Shown piece by piece: positions 46,882 to 55,638 of a DNA stretch of 64,000 nucleotides. Source of the DNA: Shinella sp. H4-D48 (GTDB taxonomy: Bacteria; Pseudomonadota; Alphaproteobacteria; Rhizobiales; Rhizobiaceae). The DNA is taken from positions 2,588,001-2,652,000 of the forward strand of contig NZ_CP093337.1 in NCBI RefSeq assembly GCF_022637395.1, given 5' to 3'. Each line of letters starts with the position of its first letter. Position 1 is the stretch's first letter. A model generated the notes under the pieces. That model made no database searches and was not told where the DNA came from. It was given only the letters and a program-made list of their open reading frames with translations. A program made the translations under genes and the position numbers.

Positions 46882-46906
46882 AACGGGAAAGGCCGGCGAT
46901 TGTTCC
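46882..46906 (-). promoter_or_regulatory. EcfG/RpoE2-type general-stress promoter of the BA14K gene
   Basis: On the minus strand GGAAC (46906-46902) is followed after exactly 16 bases by CGTT (46885-46882), the same elements and spacing as upstream of csbD at 1176-1200. Transcription would begin near 46875, some 47 bases before the BA14K ATG. Confidence 0.7.
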
Positions 46907-46990
46907 CGCCCCGCGGTTTCAACGTTCCTTAACCATGTCTGCCGCAGCATCGGGCTTCGCGAAAAATCAGCGATTCGCGAAGGAGCGTCC

Positions 46991-48085
46991 ATGCATTCCG
47001 TGCAGTTTTCAGGCCTTGTCGCCCTTCTCCTTTCGACGGCTCTCCCGCTTGCCGCGGTGGCCGCCGACGTCGAGCCGTGGAAGAAGCCGGAGAATGCCAT
47101 CGTCATCGACGCCTATGAGCTGAACGAGATCGACTGGTCCGACATGCTGACGGACAAGCGCATCGTCGGCTTCATCTCGAAGGCCTCGGACGGCTTGCCG
47201 GAAAGCTACAGCTGCAAGGGCGACCACGGCGGCGACACCTTCGCGCACTGCAAGACCATGTGGCGCAAATATGCCGTGAGCCGCGAACTCTACGAGACGC
47301 GGCGGTTGCTTGCCCGCTCCAAGGGCCTGCTCTGGGGCGCCTATCACCTTGCCCGCCCGGGCAACCCGATCGAACAGGCCAACCATTTTCTCGACTATGC
47401 CAATCCGCAGGACGACGAGATGATGGTGCTCGATATCGAGGGGCTTGATCCGGACCGCTACATGTCGCTCGATGACGCTCAGGTCTTCGCCAGCCATGTC
47501 CGCACGCGCACGGGCCGTTACCCCGTGCTCTACACAAATCACATCACGGCGCTCCATATCGCCGCCAACCGCGACCGCTACCGCATCCTTTCACGCCTGC
47601 CGCTCTGGTATGCCCGCTACAAGCCCGGCATTGCCGGCAGCTTCCCGATGGGCAACTGGGACAACTATGCGCTCTGGCAGTTCTCGGCCGCCGCCAATTG
47701 CACGAAACGGCGCTGCCCCTACCGGGTGAAGGGCGCGCTGAACGACATCGACGTCAATGTCGCGCCGATGACGAAGTCCGAACTGAAAGCCGTGTGGGCC
47801 TTCGGCAGCCTGCTGCCGGAAAAACCCTTCGAACCCGTCGACGCCATCCTGACTGCTTCCATCCCCGCCACAAGCATGCTCAAGGCCACGGCCGAGGTCG
47901 CCGTATCGGCGGGCACGCAAGCGCAGACGAGCGGTGTCATGACCCTTGACGGCGGTACCATGACCACCTTCTCGATTACGGTGGCGGGCGAGGCGAAAGC
48001 AGGTCTTGCCGCCGCAGCCAGCGTCACGGCCAAGCCCGGGCATCGTCTGGTCGAAGTCACGCCGCTGAACTATCAGGATCTCTGA
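46991..48085 (+). CDS. Exported GH25-family lysozyme-like protein
   Basis: A 364-residue protein with a signal peptide (to about residue 24, ending AVAA). The GH25 fold is seen in VGFISKASDG, GAYHLARPGNPIEQANHFL, and the catalytic acidic pair in VLDIEGLDP near residue 153; PVLYTNHITA and LWQFSAAANC follow. A C-terminal ~85 residues (from about 275) is Ala/Thr-rich and of unknown purpose. It would cleave peptidoglycan glycan strands in the periplasm or outside. It is divergent from BA14K, with 162 bases between starts that also hold the EcfG promoter. Confidence 0.88.
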   Translation: MHSVQFSGLVALLLSTALPLAAVAADVEPWKKPENAIVIDAYELNEIDWSDMLTDKRIVGFISKASDGLPESYSCKGDHGGDTFAHCKTMWRKYAVSRELYETRRLLARSKGLLWGAYHLARPGNPIEQANHFLDYANPQDDEMMVLDIEGLDPDRYMSLDDAQVFASHVRTRTGRYPVLYTNHITALHIAANRDRYRILSRLPLWYARYKPGIAGSFPMGNWDNYALWQFSAAANCTKRRCPYRVKGALNDIDVNVAPMTKSELKAVWAFGSLLPEKPFEPVDAILTASIPATSMLKATAEVAVSAGTQAQTSGVMTLDGGTMTTFSITVAGEAKAGLAAAASVTAKPGHRLVEVTPLNYQDL

Positions 48086-48086
48086 G

Positions 48087-50024
48087 CTACCAGCCGCCAC
48101 CACCGCCGCCGCCACCACCGCCGCCGGAAAAACCGCCGCCCGACGAGAAGCCGGAGGACGAGCTTTTCGGCGGATCCGGCAGCGAGGACTGCATGGTGCC
48201 AGCCATCGAGCCGGCGAAATCGCCCATCCGGTCGGAGAAGCTGCCGGATGAGAAACCATCGCCATGATACCAGCCGGGCTGGTAGGCGGCCGCCGCCGCG
48301 CCCGCTGCCGCGGCAGAGAGCAGCCAGCGGTCGAAGGTCTGCGACCAGGGTTTTTCCACGCCGAGCGCCACCGCATAGGGCAGCAGCGTCTCGAAATGAC
48401 GGGGCGACATTTCCGGCGCGCCGGCCATGTTCATCCGGTCCTTCTCGGCGAGCGTCAGATACTGGCGCAGCCCATCGATGCCATCCATCATCCTGCGTCC
48501 GAGCGGCGTGGGCGCGCCCATCAGGAAGAAGAAGACGATATTGGCGACGACGATGCCGCCGACGGCGACGAAGAGCGGCATTTCGCCGGCCGCCTCCGCT
48601 TCCGCGAAGACGGCAAGCGCGATGCCGCCGAAAACGGTCAGGAAGACGAAGCTGACAAAGGCGATCATGGCCACGGCGAAGATGCGCGCGCCGAGCGTTC
48701 TCGCCCGCCGCAGGCTGCGGCCGAGCGCCATAGCGAAGATCGACACGAAGACGGCGGCGAAGACCGGCAGGATGATGAGGGCAGCGCCCTCCTCCGGCAG
48801 GGAACCGAAGATCAGCAGCGCGGCAAGGCAGGCGAGCGAGAGAAGAATGCCGCCGATCACCTGCGGCCAGTTCGCCAGATAATATTTGTGGCGGTGCTCC
48901 TTTTCCATCGCATCGCGGAAGCTGCCGCCGAGCGTCTGCACCCGCTTGCCATTCGCCTTCTCGATGACAAAATCGCCGCCATCCGCCGGCAGCGCGGCAA
49001 ACAGCACGGCCTCGCCGGTGGGCAGCACGCCGGAAGGCGATTTGCCCGTGCGGCTGATGACGATGGATTTTTTGAGATCCTTCAGCTCGACGAGACCCTT
49101 GACGGCAAGGCTGAGGAAGGCGGCGGCGACGGCAGTCCAGCCCTGCCCGCCGAACCCCTTGCCATCGATATAGTTGACGAGTGCGGGCGAAATGCCCTCC
49201 GGCGCATCCCAGCGTGGCACCATGACGCCTTCCGGCGGGTCGCGGCCTACGGACAGCCACGCCCAGAGATAATAACCGATGACAAGCACGAGCCCGCCAA
49301 AGGAGAGGAACAGATCGCGGTTGTCACGGAAGAACAGCGCGCGTTCCTCCTCTGGCGTCGGCTTGTCGATACTGCCCACCGGCATCTTCGCCGCAATCGT
49401 CAGCCCCTCGTAGGGCGCGAGCGCACGCGTCGTTTCGAACAGCGCGCGGTTGCCGCGGTTTTCCGCGCGCGCATTCTTCTCGCCCGAGCCGAATTCTCCG
49501 GTAAAGACGGTCAACTCCTCGGCGCTCACCCCGGCCGGAAGCGTGACGATGGCGCTTGCCGCGCGGATCGGGAAGGCCCACTCCGTGCCGGTCACGTTCC
49601 AGTAAAGCTCGTCGTGGGTATCGAAGAAGCGGATCTGCCGCGTCGTCTCGTAGGTCAGCCGGTATTCGTGAAAGCCCGGCGACAGCAGCCTGTCGCTCGA
49701 GCCGAAATAGATGCGTACGCCCCGGCGGATATTTTCCGTGCGATAGGGCTCTGGCTGGCCGTCACGCTCGACGCTCAGCACCTTGAAGCCGACCTCGCGC
49801 TCGCGGCCAGCCTCATCGGTGAAGGTGAGCGGGAAATCGCGATAGATGCCCCGGCGAATTTTGTCGCCCTCGGCATGGACCCGCATCGTTTCCGTCACGG
49901 TCAGGACGCCATTCTTCGCCACCGTGATGTCGGAATGGTAGCGGTCGAAATACTCTTCCGCCTGCGCGGCGCTCCCGACCAGGAGGCACAGCCACAACGT
50001 CAGGAAAGCCGCGATCCGCGTCAT
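48087..50024 (-). CDS. DUF2207 family membrane protein
   Basis: A 645-residue protein with a signal peptide (TRIAAFLTLWLCLLVGSAAQA), a periplasmic DUF2207 domain (YHSDITVAKNGVLTVTETM, RGIYRDFPLTF, RRGVRIYFGS), a membrane helix near residue 235, and several more hydrophobic helices at about 390-500. The last ~30 residues are Ser/Gly-rich, ending in a run of glycines and Trp, like the tails of TPM-type proteins. The function is unknown. It is 14 bases downstream of lemA, a pairing seen in many bacteria, and converges with the GH25 gene, one base apart. Confidence 0.9.
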   Translation of the reverse strand: MTRIAAFLTLWLCLLVGSAAQAEEYFDRYHSDITVAKNGVLTVTETMRVHAEGDKIRRGIYRDFPLTFTDEAGREREVGFKVLSVERDGQPEPYRTENIRRGVRIYFGSSDRLLSPGFHEYRLTYETTRQIRFFDTHDELYWNVTGTEWAFPIRAASAIVTLPAGVSAEELTVFTGEFGSGEKNARAENRGNRALFETTRALAPYEGLTIAAKMPVGSIDKPTPEEERALFFRDNRDLFLSFGGLVLVIGYYLWAWLSVGRDPPEGVMVPRWDAPEGISPALVNYIDGKGFGGQGWTAVAAAFLSLAVKGLVELKDLKKSIVISRTGKSPSGVLPTGEAVLFAALPADGGDFVIEKANGKRVQTLGGSFRDAMEKEHRHKYYLANWPQVIGGILLSLACLAALLIFGSLPEEGAALIILPVFAAVFVSIFAMALGRSLRRARTLGARIFAVAMIAFVSFVFLTVFGGIALAVFAEAEAAGEMPLFVAVGGIVVANIVFFFLMGAPTPLGRRMMDGIDGLRQYLTLAEKDRMNMAGAPEMSPRHFETLLPYAVALGVEKPWSQTFDRWLLSAAAAGAAAAAYQPGWYHGDGFSSGSFSDRMGDFAGSMAGTMQSSLPDPPKSSSSGFSSGGGFSGGGGGGGGGGGW

Positions 50025-50038
50025 GGGGGTCTCCGGTA

Positions 50039-50587
50039 TCAGAACTTCACGCTGGGCACGGCCCTGTCGGCAGGATTGTCGATCTCGAAATAGGGCGCCT
50101 TGGCGAATTTGAAGACGCTGGCCACGAGATTGGAGGGGAAGCTCTCGACCTTGACATTGAGATCGCGCGCAGCGCCATTGTAGTAGCGCCGCGACATCTG
50201 GATCTCGCCCTCGATGGTCTCCAGCGTCTGCTGCAACTCGGCGAAGTTCTGGTTGGCCTTGAGGTCGGGATAGGCTTCGGCCAGCGCGAAGAGGCGGCCA
50301 AGCGCCTGGCTCAGCATGCCCTCGGCCTGGGCGCGGCCGGCGACATCACCGGCGGGCACGGCCTGCGCGCGGTTGCGCAGTTCCACGACCTTCTCCAGCG
50401 TTTCCTTCTCGTGCGCGGCATAGCCTTTCACGGTTTCAAGAAGGTTGGGGATGAGGTCGGCGCGGCGCTTCAGCTGCACGTCGATGCCCGACCAGGCCTC
50501 TTCCTTCACCTGCCGCGCGCGCACCAGGCCGTTGTAGATGACGATGGCGTAGATGACGACCACCGCCGCAATTGCCAGACCGATCAT
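50039..50587 (-). CDS. LemA family protein
   Basis: A 182-residue protein with one N-terminal membrane helix (IGLAIAAVVVIYAIVIYNGLV) and a helical coiled domain carrying LemA hallmarks: EEAWSGIDVQLKRRADLIPNLLETVKGYA, LFALAEAYPDLKANQNF, and SRRYYNGAARDLN. The C-terminus AKAPYFEIDNPADRAVPSVKF is typical. The role is not established. It lies 14 bases upstream of the DUF2207 gene, so the two are one transcript. Confidence 0.95.
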   Translation of the reverse strand: MIGLAIAAVVVIYAIVIYNGLVRARQVKEEAWSGIDVQLKRRADLIPNLLETVKGYAAHEKETLEKVVELRNRAQAVPAGDVAGRAQAEGMLSQALGRLFALAEAYPDLKANQNFAELQQTLETIEGEIQMSRRYYNGAARDLNVKVESFPSNLVASVFKFAKAPYFEIDNPADRAVPSVKF

Positions 50588-50753
50588 GGGCTTCTCCGCT
50601 CCTTCATGGCGTTTGCGGCGACCTTAGCATTGAAAGCGCGGCTGGAAAGCCCCTTGCGGGCGATGCCGGCGGCCTTGTCACCGGGGGAACCGCGCGCGGC
50701 CGCGCTTTGACCGATAGTCGCTTCATCGCCAACCGAGCCTTGAAGCCGCCGCC

Positions 50754-50951
50754 ATGAAAGCCCTCGCCCTCACGCTCAACGTCCTCGGCTTCACCGCTCT
50801 CTTCCTCGCCTACACGATGGGTGCGGCGATCGACCGGCCGACGGGTGTGCGCCGCGCGCTCCAGACCTATGCCGGCCAGCTGCCGACCGGCGCCTTCCCA
50901 ACGCTCAAGCCTGTCTGGGAACTGGGCGTGAAGGTCACGACAATCGCCTGA
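50754..50951 (+). CDS. Small hypothetical protein with one membrane segment
   Basis: A 65-residue protein starting MKALALTLNVLGFTALFLAY, a hydrophobic segment that could be a signal anchor, then IDRPTGVRRALQTYAGQLPTGAFPTLKPVWELGVK. I do not recognise a family. Codon use fits real genes (strong third-position GC), and a terminator-like hairpin follows 13 bases after the stop. It is between lemA and glyQ in opposite orientation to both. Confidence 0.6.
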   Translation: MKALALTLNVLGFTALFLAYTMGAAIDRPTGVRRALQTYAGQLPTGAFPTLKPVWELGVKVTTIA

Positions 50952-50963
50952 TCCTCCAGAAGA

Positions 50964-50993
50964 AAAAGCCATCCGGGTTAGCGAATGGCTTTT
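50964..50993. terminator. Terminator between the small protein gene and glyQ
   Basis: AAAAGCCAT and ATGGCTTTT form a perfect 9-bp stem around 12 bases, with A and T runs on the two sides, so it can act for both converging genes. Confidence 0.65.
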
Positions 50994-51028
50994 CAACATG
51001 GCGGCTGATGATCGGAATGTATCCGACT

Positions 51029-51985
51029 TTACGCCGCGTCCTTGTTCCAGTTCGCGCCGCCGGCATCCGTCAGTAGGAAGGCCTCGCCGCAGGCCTTGGC
51101 GAGCGTGCGTACGCGCAGGATATAGCTCTGGCGCTCCGTGACGGAAATCACGCCGCGCGCATCGAGCAGGTTGAAGACGTGGCTGGCCTTGATGCACTGG
51201 TCATAGGCCGGCAGCACGCATTTGTGCAGGGCGTTGCTGTCGCCCGGCGCACCGGCGGCGAGCAATGCCTGGCACTCCTTTTCCGCATCGATGAAGTGGC
51301 GATGCAGCATGGCCGTGTCGGCATATTCGAAGTTGTGGCGGGAATACTCCTGCTCGGCCTGCAGGAAGACATCGCCATAGGTGATCTTCTCGTCGCCCTC
51401 GCGGCCGTTGAAGTTCAGGTCGTAGACGTTGTCGACGCCCTGCACATACATGGCGAGGCGTTCGAGGCCATAGGTCAACTCGCCGGCGACCGGCGCGCAT
51501 TCGATGCCGCAGACCTGCTGGAAATAGGTGAACTGCGAGACTTCCATGCCGTCGCACCAGCATTCCCAGCCGAGGCCCCAGGCGCCCAGCGTCGGGCTTT
51601 CCCAGTCGTCTTCGACGAAGCGCACGTCATGCAGGAGCGGATCGAGGCCGATGGCGGCGAGCGAGCCGAGATAGAGTTCCTGAAGGTTCGACGGGTTCGG
51701 CTTCAGGATGACCTGATACTGGTAATAGTGCTGGAGACGATTCGGGTTCTCGCCATAGCGGCCGTCCGACGGGCGGCGCGAGGGCTGCACATAGGCGGCC
51801 CGCCACGGGCGCGGCCCGAGCGCGCGCAGCGTGGTTGCCGGATGAAACGTTCCCGCGCCCACTTCCATGTCATAGGGCTGGAGCACCGCGCAGCCCTTGT
51901 CCGCCCAATAGTTGTGCAGGGTCAGGATCAGCGCCTGAAAGGAGCGCGTCGGGTTCATGTGGTCAGGCAGGGCGGCAGAGGTCAT
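51029..51985 (-). CDS. glyQ: Glycine--tRNA ligase alpha subunit
   Basis: A 318-residue catalytic alpha subunit of the heterotetrameric bacterial GlyRS. Motifs: [61 protein letters not shown], and [20 protein letters not shown]. The first residues (MTSAALPDH) before MNPTRSF may vary; ATG at 51958 is an alternative. The beta-subunit gene glyS is required for activity and does not occur anywhere in this window. A terminator lies downstream, so glyS is not cotranscribed on this side. Confidence 0.97.
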   Translation of the reverse strand: MTSAALPDHMNPTRSFQALILTLHNYWADKGCAVLQPYDMEVGAGTFHPATTLRALGPRPWRAAYVQPSRRPSDGRYGENPNRLQHYYQYQVILKPNPSNLQELYLGSLAAIGLDPLLHDVRFVEDDWESPTLGAWGLGWECWCDGMEVSQFTYFQQVCGIECAPVAGELTYGLERLAMYVQGVDNVYDLNFNGREGDEKITYGDVFLQAEQEYSRHNFEYADTAMLHRHFIDAEKECQALLAAGAPGDSNALHKCVLPAYDQCIKASHVFNLLDARGVISVTERQSYILRVRTLAKACGEAFLLTDAGGANWNKDAA

Positions 51986-52054
51986 CGGTCATGTCCGGAC
52001 ATTCATAAAAGCTGGCGGACTGGTGCCACGATGCGCCGGAAGGGTCAAGGCGTC

Positions 52055-53125
52055 TCAGTGCCGTTCCAGCGAGCGGAAGAGGCCCGATCCGGCCGTCTGC
52101 GTGACGACCTGCACGCGCTGTGGTGCGAGGTCGGGCACCTGTGCGAGACGGCGGCGGGCGCCGCCGGGAATGCGCGCGCCATACCAGGCGGCGAGCGCCG
52201 GCAGTTCTCCGCGAAGCGACCCCTTCGCCTGCCAGCCGAGCGCCCTCAACGCGCTCGTATCAAGCGGCGGGCGGCTGACATTCTTCGGGCGGCCGGCAAC
52301 GAAGCTCACGCCGGCAACCGGGTCCTGCACCGTCTCCAGCACCATGCGCGCGACGGAAAGAATATCGACGGGATCTTCACCGGCGACATTGTAGGTGGCA
52401 TTTTCCGCGCCGTTCGTGACGACGGTGCGCAGGGCCGCGCAGAAATCCGCGATCGGCAGGAAGCTGCGGCGTTGCAGGCCGTCGCCATGCACCGGCAGCG
52501 GGCGACCGACGGCCGCCAGTTCCAGGAAGCGCGGCAACAGCTTTTCCACGTTCTGGCGGGTGCCGATCAGGTTGACGGGCCGCAGCACACGGATATCGAC
52601 GCCTAAGGAGCGGGTGAGGCCGGCGATCAGCATTTCGGCGGCGGCCTTGGAGGCGCCGTAGGGATTGTCGGGCATCAGAGGCGAACGCTCGCCAGCCGGT
52701 GCATTCTCGCCCGATCCATAGACTTCCGCCGAACTGATATGGATCATCAGCGGCACGCTGCGCCGTCCCATCGCCTCCACCAGCACCTGCGTGCCGAGCG
52801 CATTGGCAAGCGTGAATCGCTCAGGAACGGCGAAGGCGCGTTCGACATGACTTTCGGCGGCGGCATGCACCACCAGATCGGCCCCCTTCAGGACCTCCGT
52901 CACCAGGTCGAGATTGCAGACATCGCCTTGCTGGATCGTCACCCGTCCGGAGCGCAGGGCGGCATCGAGATGTGACATATCAGCGGCATAGGTAAAAGCA
53001 TCGAGCACGCGGATGCGCGCCATCGGACAATGGGCCAGAAGGTCATCGACGACATGGGAGCCGACAAAGCCGGCGCCACCCGTCACGACGATGGTTCGGA
53101 TATGGTCGAGGTCGAGCGAGGCCAT
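52055..53125 (-). CDS. NAD-dependent epimerase/dehydratase (dTDP-glucose dehydratase-like)
   Basis: A 356-residue extended short-chain dehydrogenase acting on nucleotide sugars. The NAD site is VVTGGAGFVGSHVVDDLL; DLVVHAAAESHVERAF is of the dTDP-glucose 4,6-dehydratase group. The catalytic Tyr and Lys are in NPYGASKAAAEMLI. RPVNLIGTRQNVEKLLPRFL is the substrate-binding segment. The catalytic region reads HISSAEVYGSGE. GGAGTACCACC precedes ATG 53125. The sugar is unknown; an envelope polysaccharide role is likely. It lies between glyQ and a small membrane protein. Confidence 0.88.
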   Translation of the reverse strand: MASLDLDHIRTIVVTGGAGFVGSHVVDDLLAHCPMARIRVLDAFTYAADMSHLDAALRSGRVTIQQGDVCNLDLVTEVLKGADLVVHAAAESHVERAFAVPERFTLANALGTQVLVEAMGRRSVPLMIHISSAEVYGSGENAPAGERSPLMPDNPYGASKAAAEMLIAGLTRSLGVDIRVLRPVNLIGTRQNVEKLLPRFLELAAVGRPLPVHGDGLQRRSFLPIADFCAALRTVVTNGAENATYNVAGEDPVDILSVARMVLETVQDPVAGVSFVAGRPKNVSRPPLDTSALRALGWQAKGSLRGELPALAAWYGARIPGGARRRLAQVPDLAPQRVQVVTQTAGSGLFRSLERH

Positions 53126-53336
53126 GGTGGTACTCCGATCAGCACAGGCGCATTGCAATCCGCCCTCATGGCGGCCATGCCCTCAAGATCGGTGGTCCCA
53201 CGCGCGGGCACAACACGCGCCAGCGCAGCACAGCGATAAATACGGAATTAACCTTACGAGACCTGGTTAACGTGCGAAAACAATACGTAAGCCCTTTTCA
53301 CGTCGCCCCGAAACAGGATGAAACCGTGCCGGAACG

Positions 53337-53528
53337 TTACTCGTCGTCGCGGCGCACGCGGTACTCGCCCGTTTCCGGATCCTTGACCAGCGTGCCGGTC
53401 GCGCCGGTGCGACGCTCCTCTTCGGTGCGGCGGCGCACCCGGCTCAAGCGCTCGGCATCCGACACGAACTTGCGATAGCCGAACCAGGCAAGGCCGCCGA
53501 CCAGAAGCAGAAAGATAATCTGGGCCAT
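53337..53528 (-). CDS. Small single-span membrane protein downstream of sppA
   Basis: A 63-residue protein, MAQIIFLLLVGGLAWFGYRKF, one membrane helix with a charged cytoplasmic tail (RRRTEEERRTGA...LVKDPETGEYRVRRDDE). GGGGGAGGGC precedes the start, a strong ribosome binding site. It follows the S49 peptidase gene by 26 bases on the same strand and is likely cotranscribed with it. I do not know its function. The 53126-53336 stretch behind it holds no further gene that I can support. Confidence 0.7.
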   Translation of the reverse strand: MAQIIFLLLVGGLAWFGYRKFVSDAERLSRVRRRTEEERRTGATGTLVKDPETGEYRVRRDDE

Positions 53529-53554
53529 GCCCTCCCCCGTTGTTCTACGACGCC

Positions 53555-54430
53555 TTATCCCGGCAGGCCGAAGCGGCCCCACAGCGCCTTTTCTTCCGCA
53601 AGCTCGGCCACGGCCGAAACACCGGCCGACCCTATACGGTCTGCCATGTCGAGGGAAAGCCCCCCGACGCCGGGCGTCTTTCGTCCGAACAATCCCTTCG
53701 GGGTGGAAACGAGTTCCAGCCGCGTCTTCGGGCCGTAGCGGCGCTTGAGTTCGGAGCGCATGTCGGACAGCCCGTCGACGAGCCCGAGCGCGCGGCCGCG
53801 ACCGCCCGTCCAGAACAGGCCGGAGAAGAGATCGGGGTCATCCGCAAGCCGTGTGCCGCGCCGCGCCTTCACCATGTCGATGAAGACCTGATGGATTTCG
53901 AGCTGCAGCGACTTCAGATATTCGACGTCGCTTTCGCGCTCCGGCTGGAACGGGTCGAGGATCGCCTTGTTGGAGCCGGCGGTGTAGACGCGCCGCTCCA
54001 CGCCGATCTTCTTGAGCATCTCCGGAAAGCCGAAACCACCCGAGACGACGCCGATCGAACCGACGATGGAGGTCGGGTCGGCGAAGATCTCATCGCCGGC
54101 GAGCGCGATCATATAGCCGCCCGAGGCCGCCACATCCTCCACGAAGACCAGGACGGGCTTGTTCTTTTCAACCGCGAGGTCGCGAATGCGCTGGAAGATC
54201 AGGCGCGACTGCACCGGCGAGCCGCCGGGCGAATTGATGGAAATCGCGACGGCCGGCGCATCCTTGTAGGCAAAGGCCTTTTCGAGGGCCGGTGCGGCGC
54301 CCGCGAGATTCAGCGCCGGCCGGAACTGGCTGCCGCCGGCCATGATTGCGCCATGCAGCCGCACGACGGGAACGACGACGCCCTCCTTGCGGAACTTCTT
54401 CGGCACCAGCCTCTTCAAAAATCCGGCCAT
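53555..54430 (-). CDS. S49 family peptidase (SppA/SohB-like)
   Basis: A 291-residue serine protease of the signal peptide peptidase A family. The segment VVPVVRLHGAI opens the fold; the catalytic Ser is in FVEDVAASGGYMIALAGD, followed by ADPTSIVGSIGVVSGGFGFPEML. INSPGGSP is the oxyanion part. There is no clear N-terminal membrane helix, so it may be peripheral. The start MAGFLKRLVPKKFRKEG at 54430 is preceded by GGAGACAC. It lies in a row with the TrmN6-like and DUF2007 genes. Confidence 0.93.
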   Translation of the reverse strand: MAGFLKRLVPKKFRKEGVVVPVVRLHGAIMAGGSQFRPALNLAGAAPALEKAFAYKDAPAVAISINSPGGSPVQSRLIFQRIRDLAVEKNKPVLVFVEDVAASGGYMIALAGDEIFADPTSIVGSIGVVSGGFGFPEMLKKIGVERRVYTAGSNKAILDPFQPERESDVEYLKSLQLEIHQVFIDMVKARRGTRLADDPDLFSGLFWTGGRGRALGLVDGLSDMRSELKRRYGPKTRLELVSTPKGLFGRKTPGVGGLSLDMADRIGSAGVSAVAELAEEKALWGRFGLPG

Positions 54431-54506
54431 GCGGGTCGTGTCTCCTGTTCTTTCGTCCGGCTGATGTATGCACGGGACGGCAAAACGCAATGGCGCGCCG
54501 GAAAAT

Positions 54507-55313
54507 TCAGGGTCGCGACAGACGCGGATAACTGGCCCGGCCGTTGTTCAGATCGTTGACGAACGCACTGAAGGCATGGCCCGGCCCATCGTGCATGACG
54601 AGCGGCATGCGCAGGTTGAGGCGCGCGCGCGAGCCCTTGATCGCCGTCACCAGAATGCGTAGCGCGTTTTCCCCCGTGCGGGCATGGATTGGCGTGATCT
54701 CGACACCGCCGAAACGCCGGCCGCAGGCGGCGATGATCTCGGCGATGGATTGCGGCCGGGCGATCAGCGAAAGCTGCCCGCCGGGCCTGAGGATGGCGCC
54801 TGCCGTGCGTATCCACCGCTCGAACAGATCGTCCTCCATGGCGTGCGCCGCCGCCTTCAGCGCGTCGGGCGCTTTCCGGTCTGAGGAGTCGTTGAAGGGC
54901 GGATTCATGATAACGTGATCGTGATCGTCATCGGCCAGGCCGGCAGCCACACGGGCCCGGCCGGTGAGCGTCACATCCGCCTCGAGCACGCTGGCACGGC
55001 CGGCGAAGGGTGCGTTGTCTTCAAGCGCCAGCGACTTGCGCGCGAAGGCGGCCATGAGCGGGGAGCGCTCGACGAGCAGGACCTCAGCCTTCTCGATGCG
55101 GGCCGCTACGGCAAGGCCGGCGGCTCCCGCACCCGCGCCGAGATCGGCAACGCGCATCGGCCCATCGCCGCTGACCAGCGACGCCAGAAGCATCGCATCC
55201 ATGCCCGAACGATGGCCGACGCCCTTCGGCTGGACGACGTGGAAGCGGCCGTAATGGAAGGCGTCGACGGTTTCCGTGACCGGCTTTTCCGGCTCGGGAG
55301 ACGCCTTGGTCAC
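54507..55313 (-). CDS. TrmN6/YfiC-like tRNA methyltransferase
   Basis: A 268-residue class I SAM methyltransferase. Motifs: AFHYGRFHVVQPKGVGHRSGMDAMLLA, ADLGAGAGAAGLAVA (SAM binding), and the N6-adenine catalytic motif MNPPFND. E. coli TrmN6 methylates A37 of tRNA-Val; this is the closest known group. The start is GTG 55313, overlapping the DUF2007 stop (GTGA). The frame is open to 55853 but that part crosses DUF2007 and the polyprenyl synthase gene. Confidence 0.87.
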   Translation of the reverse strand: MTKASPEPEKPVTETVDAFHYGRFHVVQPKGVGHRSGMDAMLLASLVSGDGPMRVADLGAGAGAAGLAVAARIEKAEVLLVERSPLMAAFARKSLALEDNAPFAGRASVLEADVTLTGRARVAAGLADDDHDHVIMNPPFNDSSDRKAPDALKAAAHAMEDDLFERWIRTAGAILRPGGQLSLIARPQSIAEIIAACGRRFGGVEITPIHARTGENALRILVTAIKGSRARLNLRMPLVMHDGPGHAFSAFVNDLNNGRASYPRLSRP

Positions 55314-55531
55314 GGGCGCAGCTCCGCGGCAAGCCCTGCATCCCTGAGGATGCCGCGCGCCTCGTCCTCCCGGTCGCTTTCGACGAGGAAACGGCGCGGC
55401 AGCATGCCAAGCGAGCCTTCGAGAATGCTCATTCCCTGATCGGCGATCAGGCAGTGGACACCCGCCTCCTTCATAAGGCTTTCCGCGAAGGAGAGCAGAA
55501 CGGCGTCGTTGGTGCGGATCAGTTCGATCAT
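55310..55531 (-). CDS. DUF2007 family protein
   Basis: A 73-residue protein, MIELIRTNDAVLLSFAESLM, then AGVHCLIADQGMSILEGSLG and PRRFLVESDREDEARGILRDAG. This is the DUF2007 pattern, a small ferredoxin-like alpha/beta domain of unknown function related to signal-transduction modules. It overlaps the methyltransferase by four bases and is divergent from the polyprenyl synthase with 107 bases between. The arrangement is conserved in rhizobia. Confidence 0.88.
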   Translation of the reverse strand: MIELIRTNDAVLLSFAESLMKEAGVHCLIADQGMSILEGSLGMLPRRFLVESDREDEARGILRDAGLAAELRP

Positions 55532-55638
55532 TCGGGTCTTTTCCAGCCTTAATTCCGGAGGCGGGACAATTCGCCTCTTGCCGCATGAGGCCCCGCTTTC
55601 TATTGTCTTTCAACAAAAATGAACAGGAGTCCGGGCAT

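Noticed and set aside
48264-50093. A 609-codon plus-strand frame antisense to the DUF2207 gene.
   Set aside because: Same composition artefact; the minus-strand frame has a signal peptide, membrane helices and family motifs.
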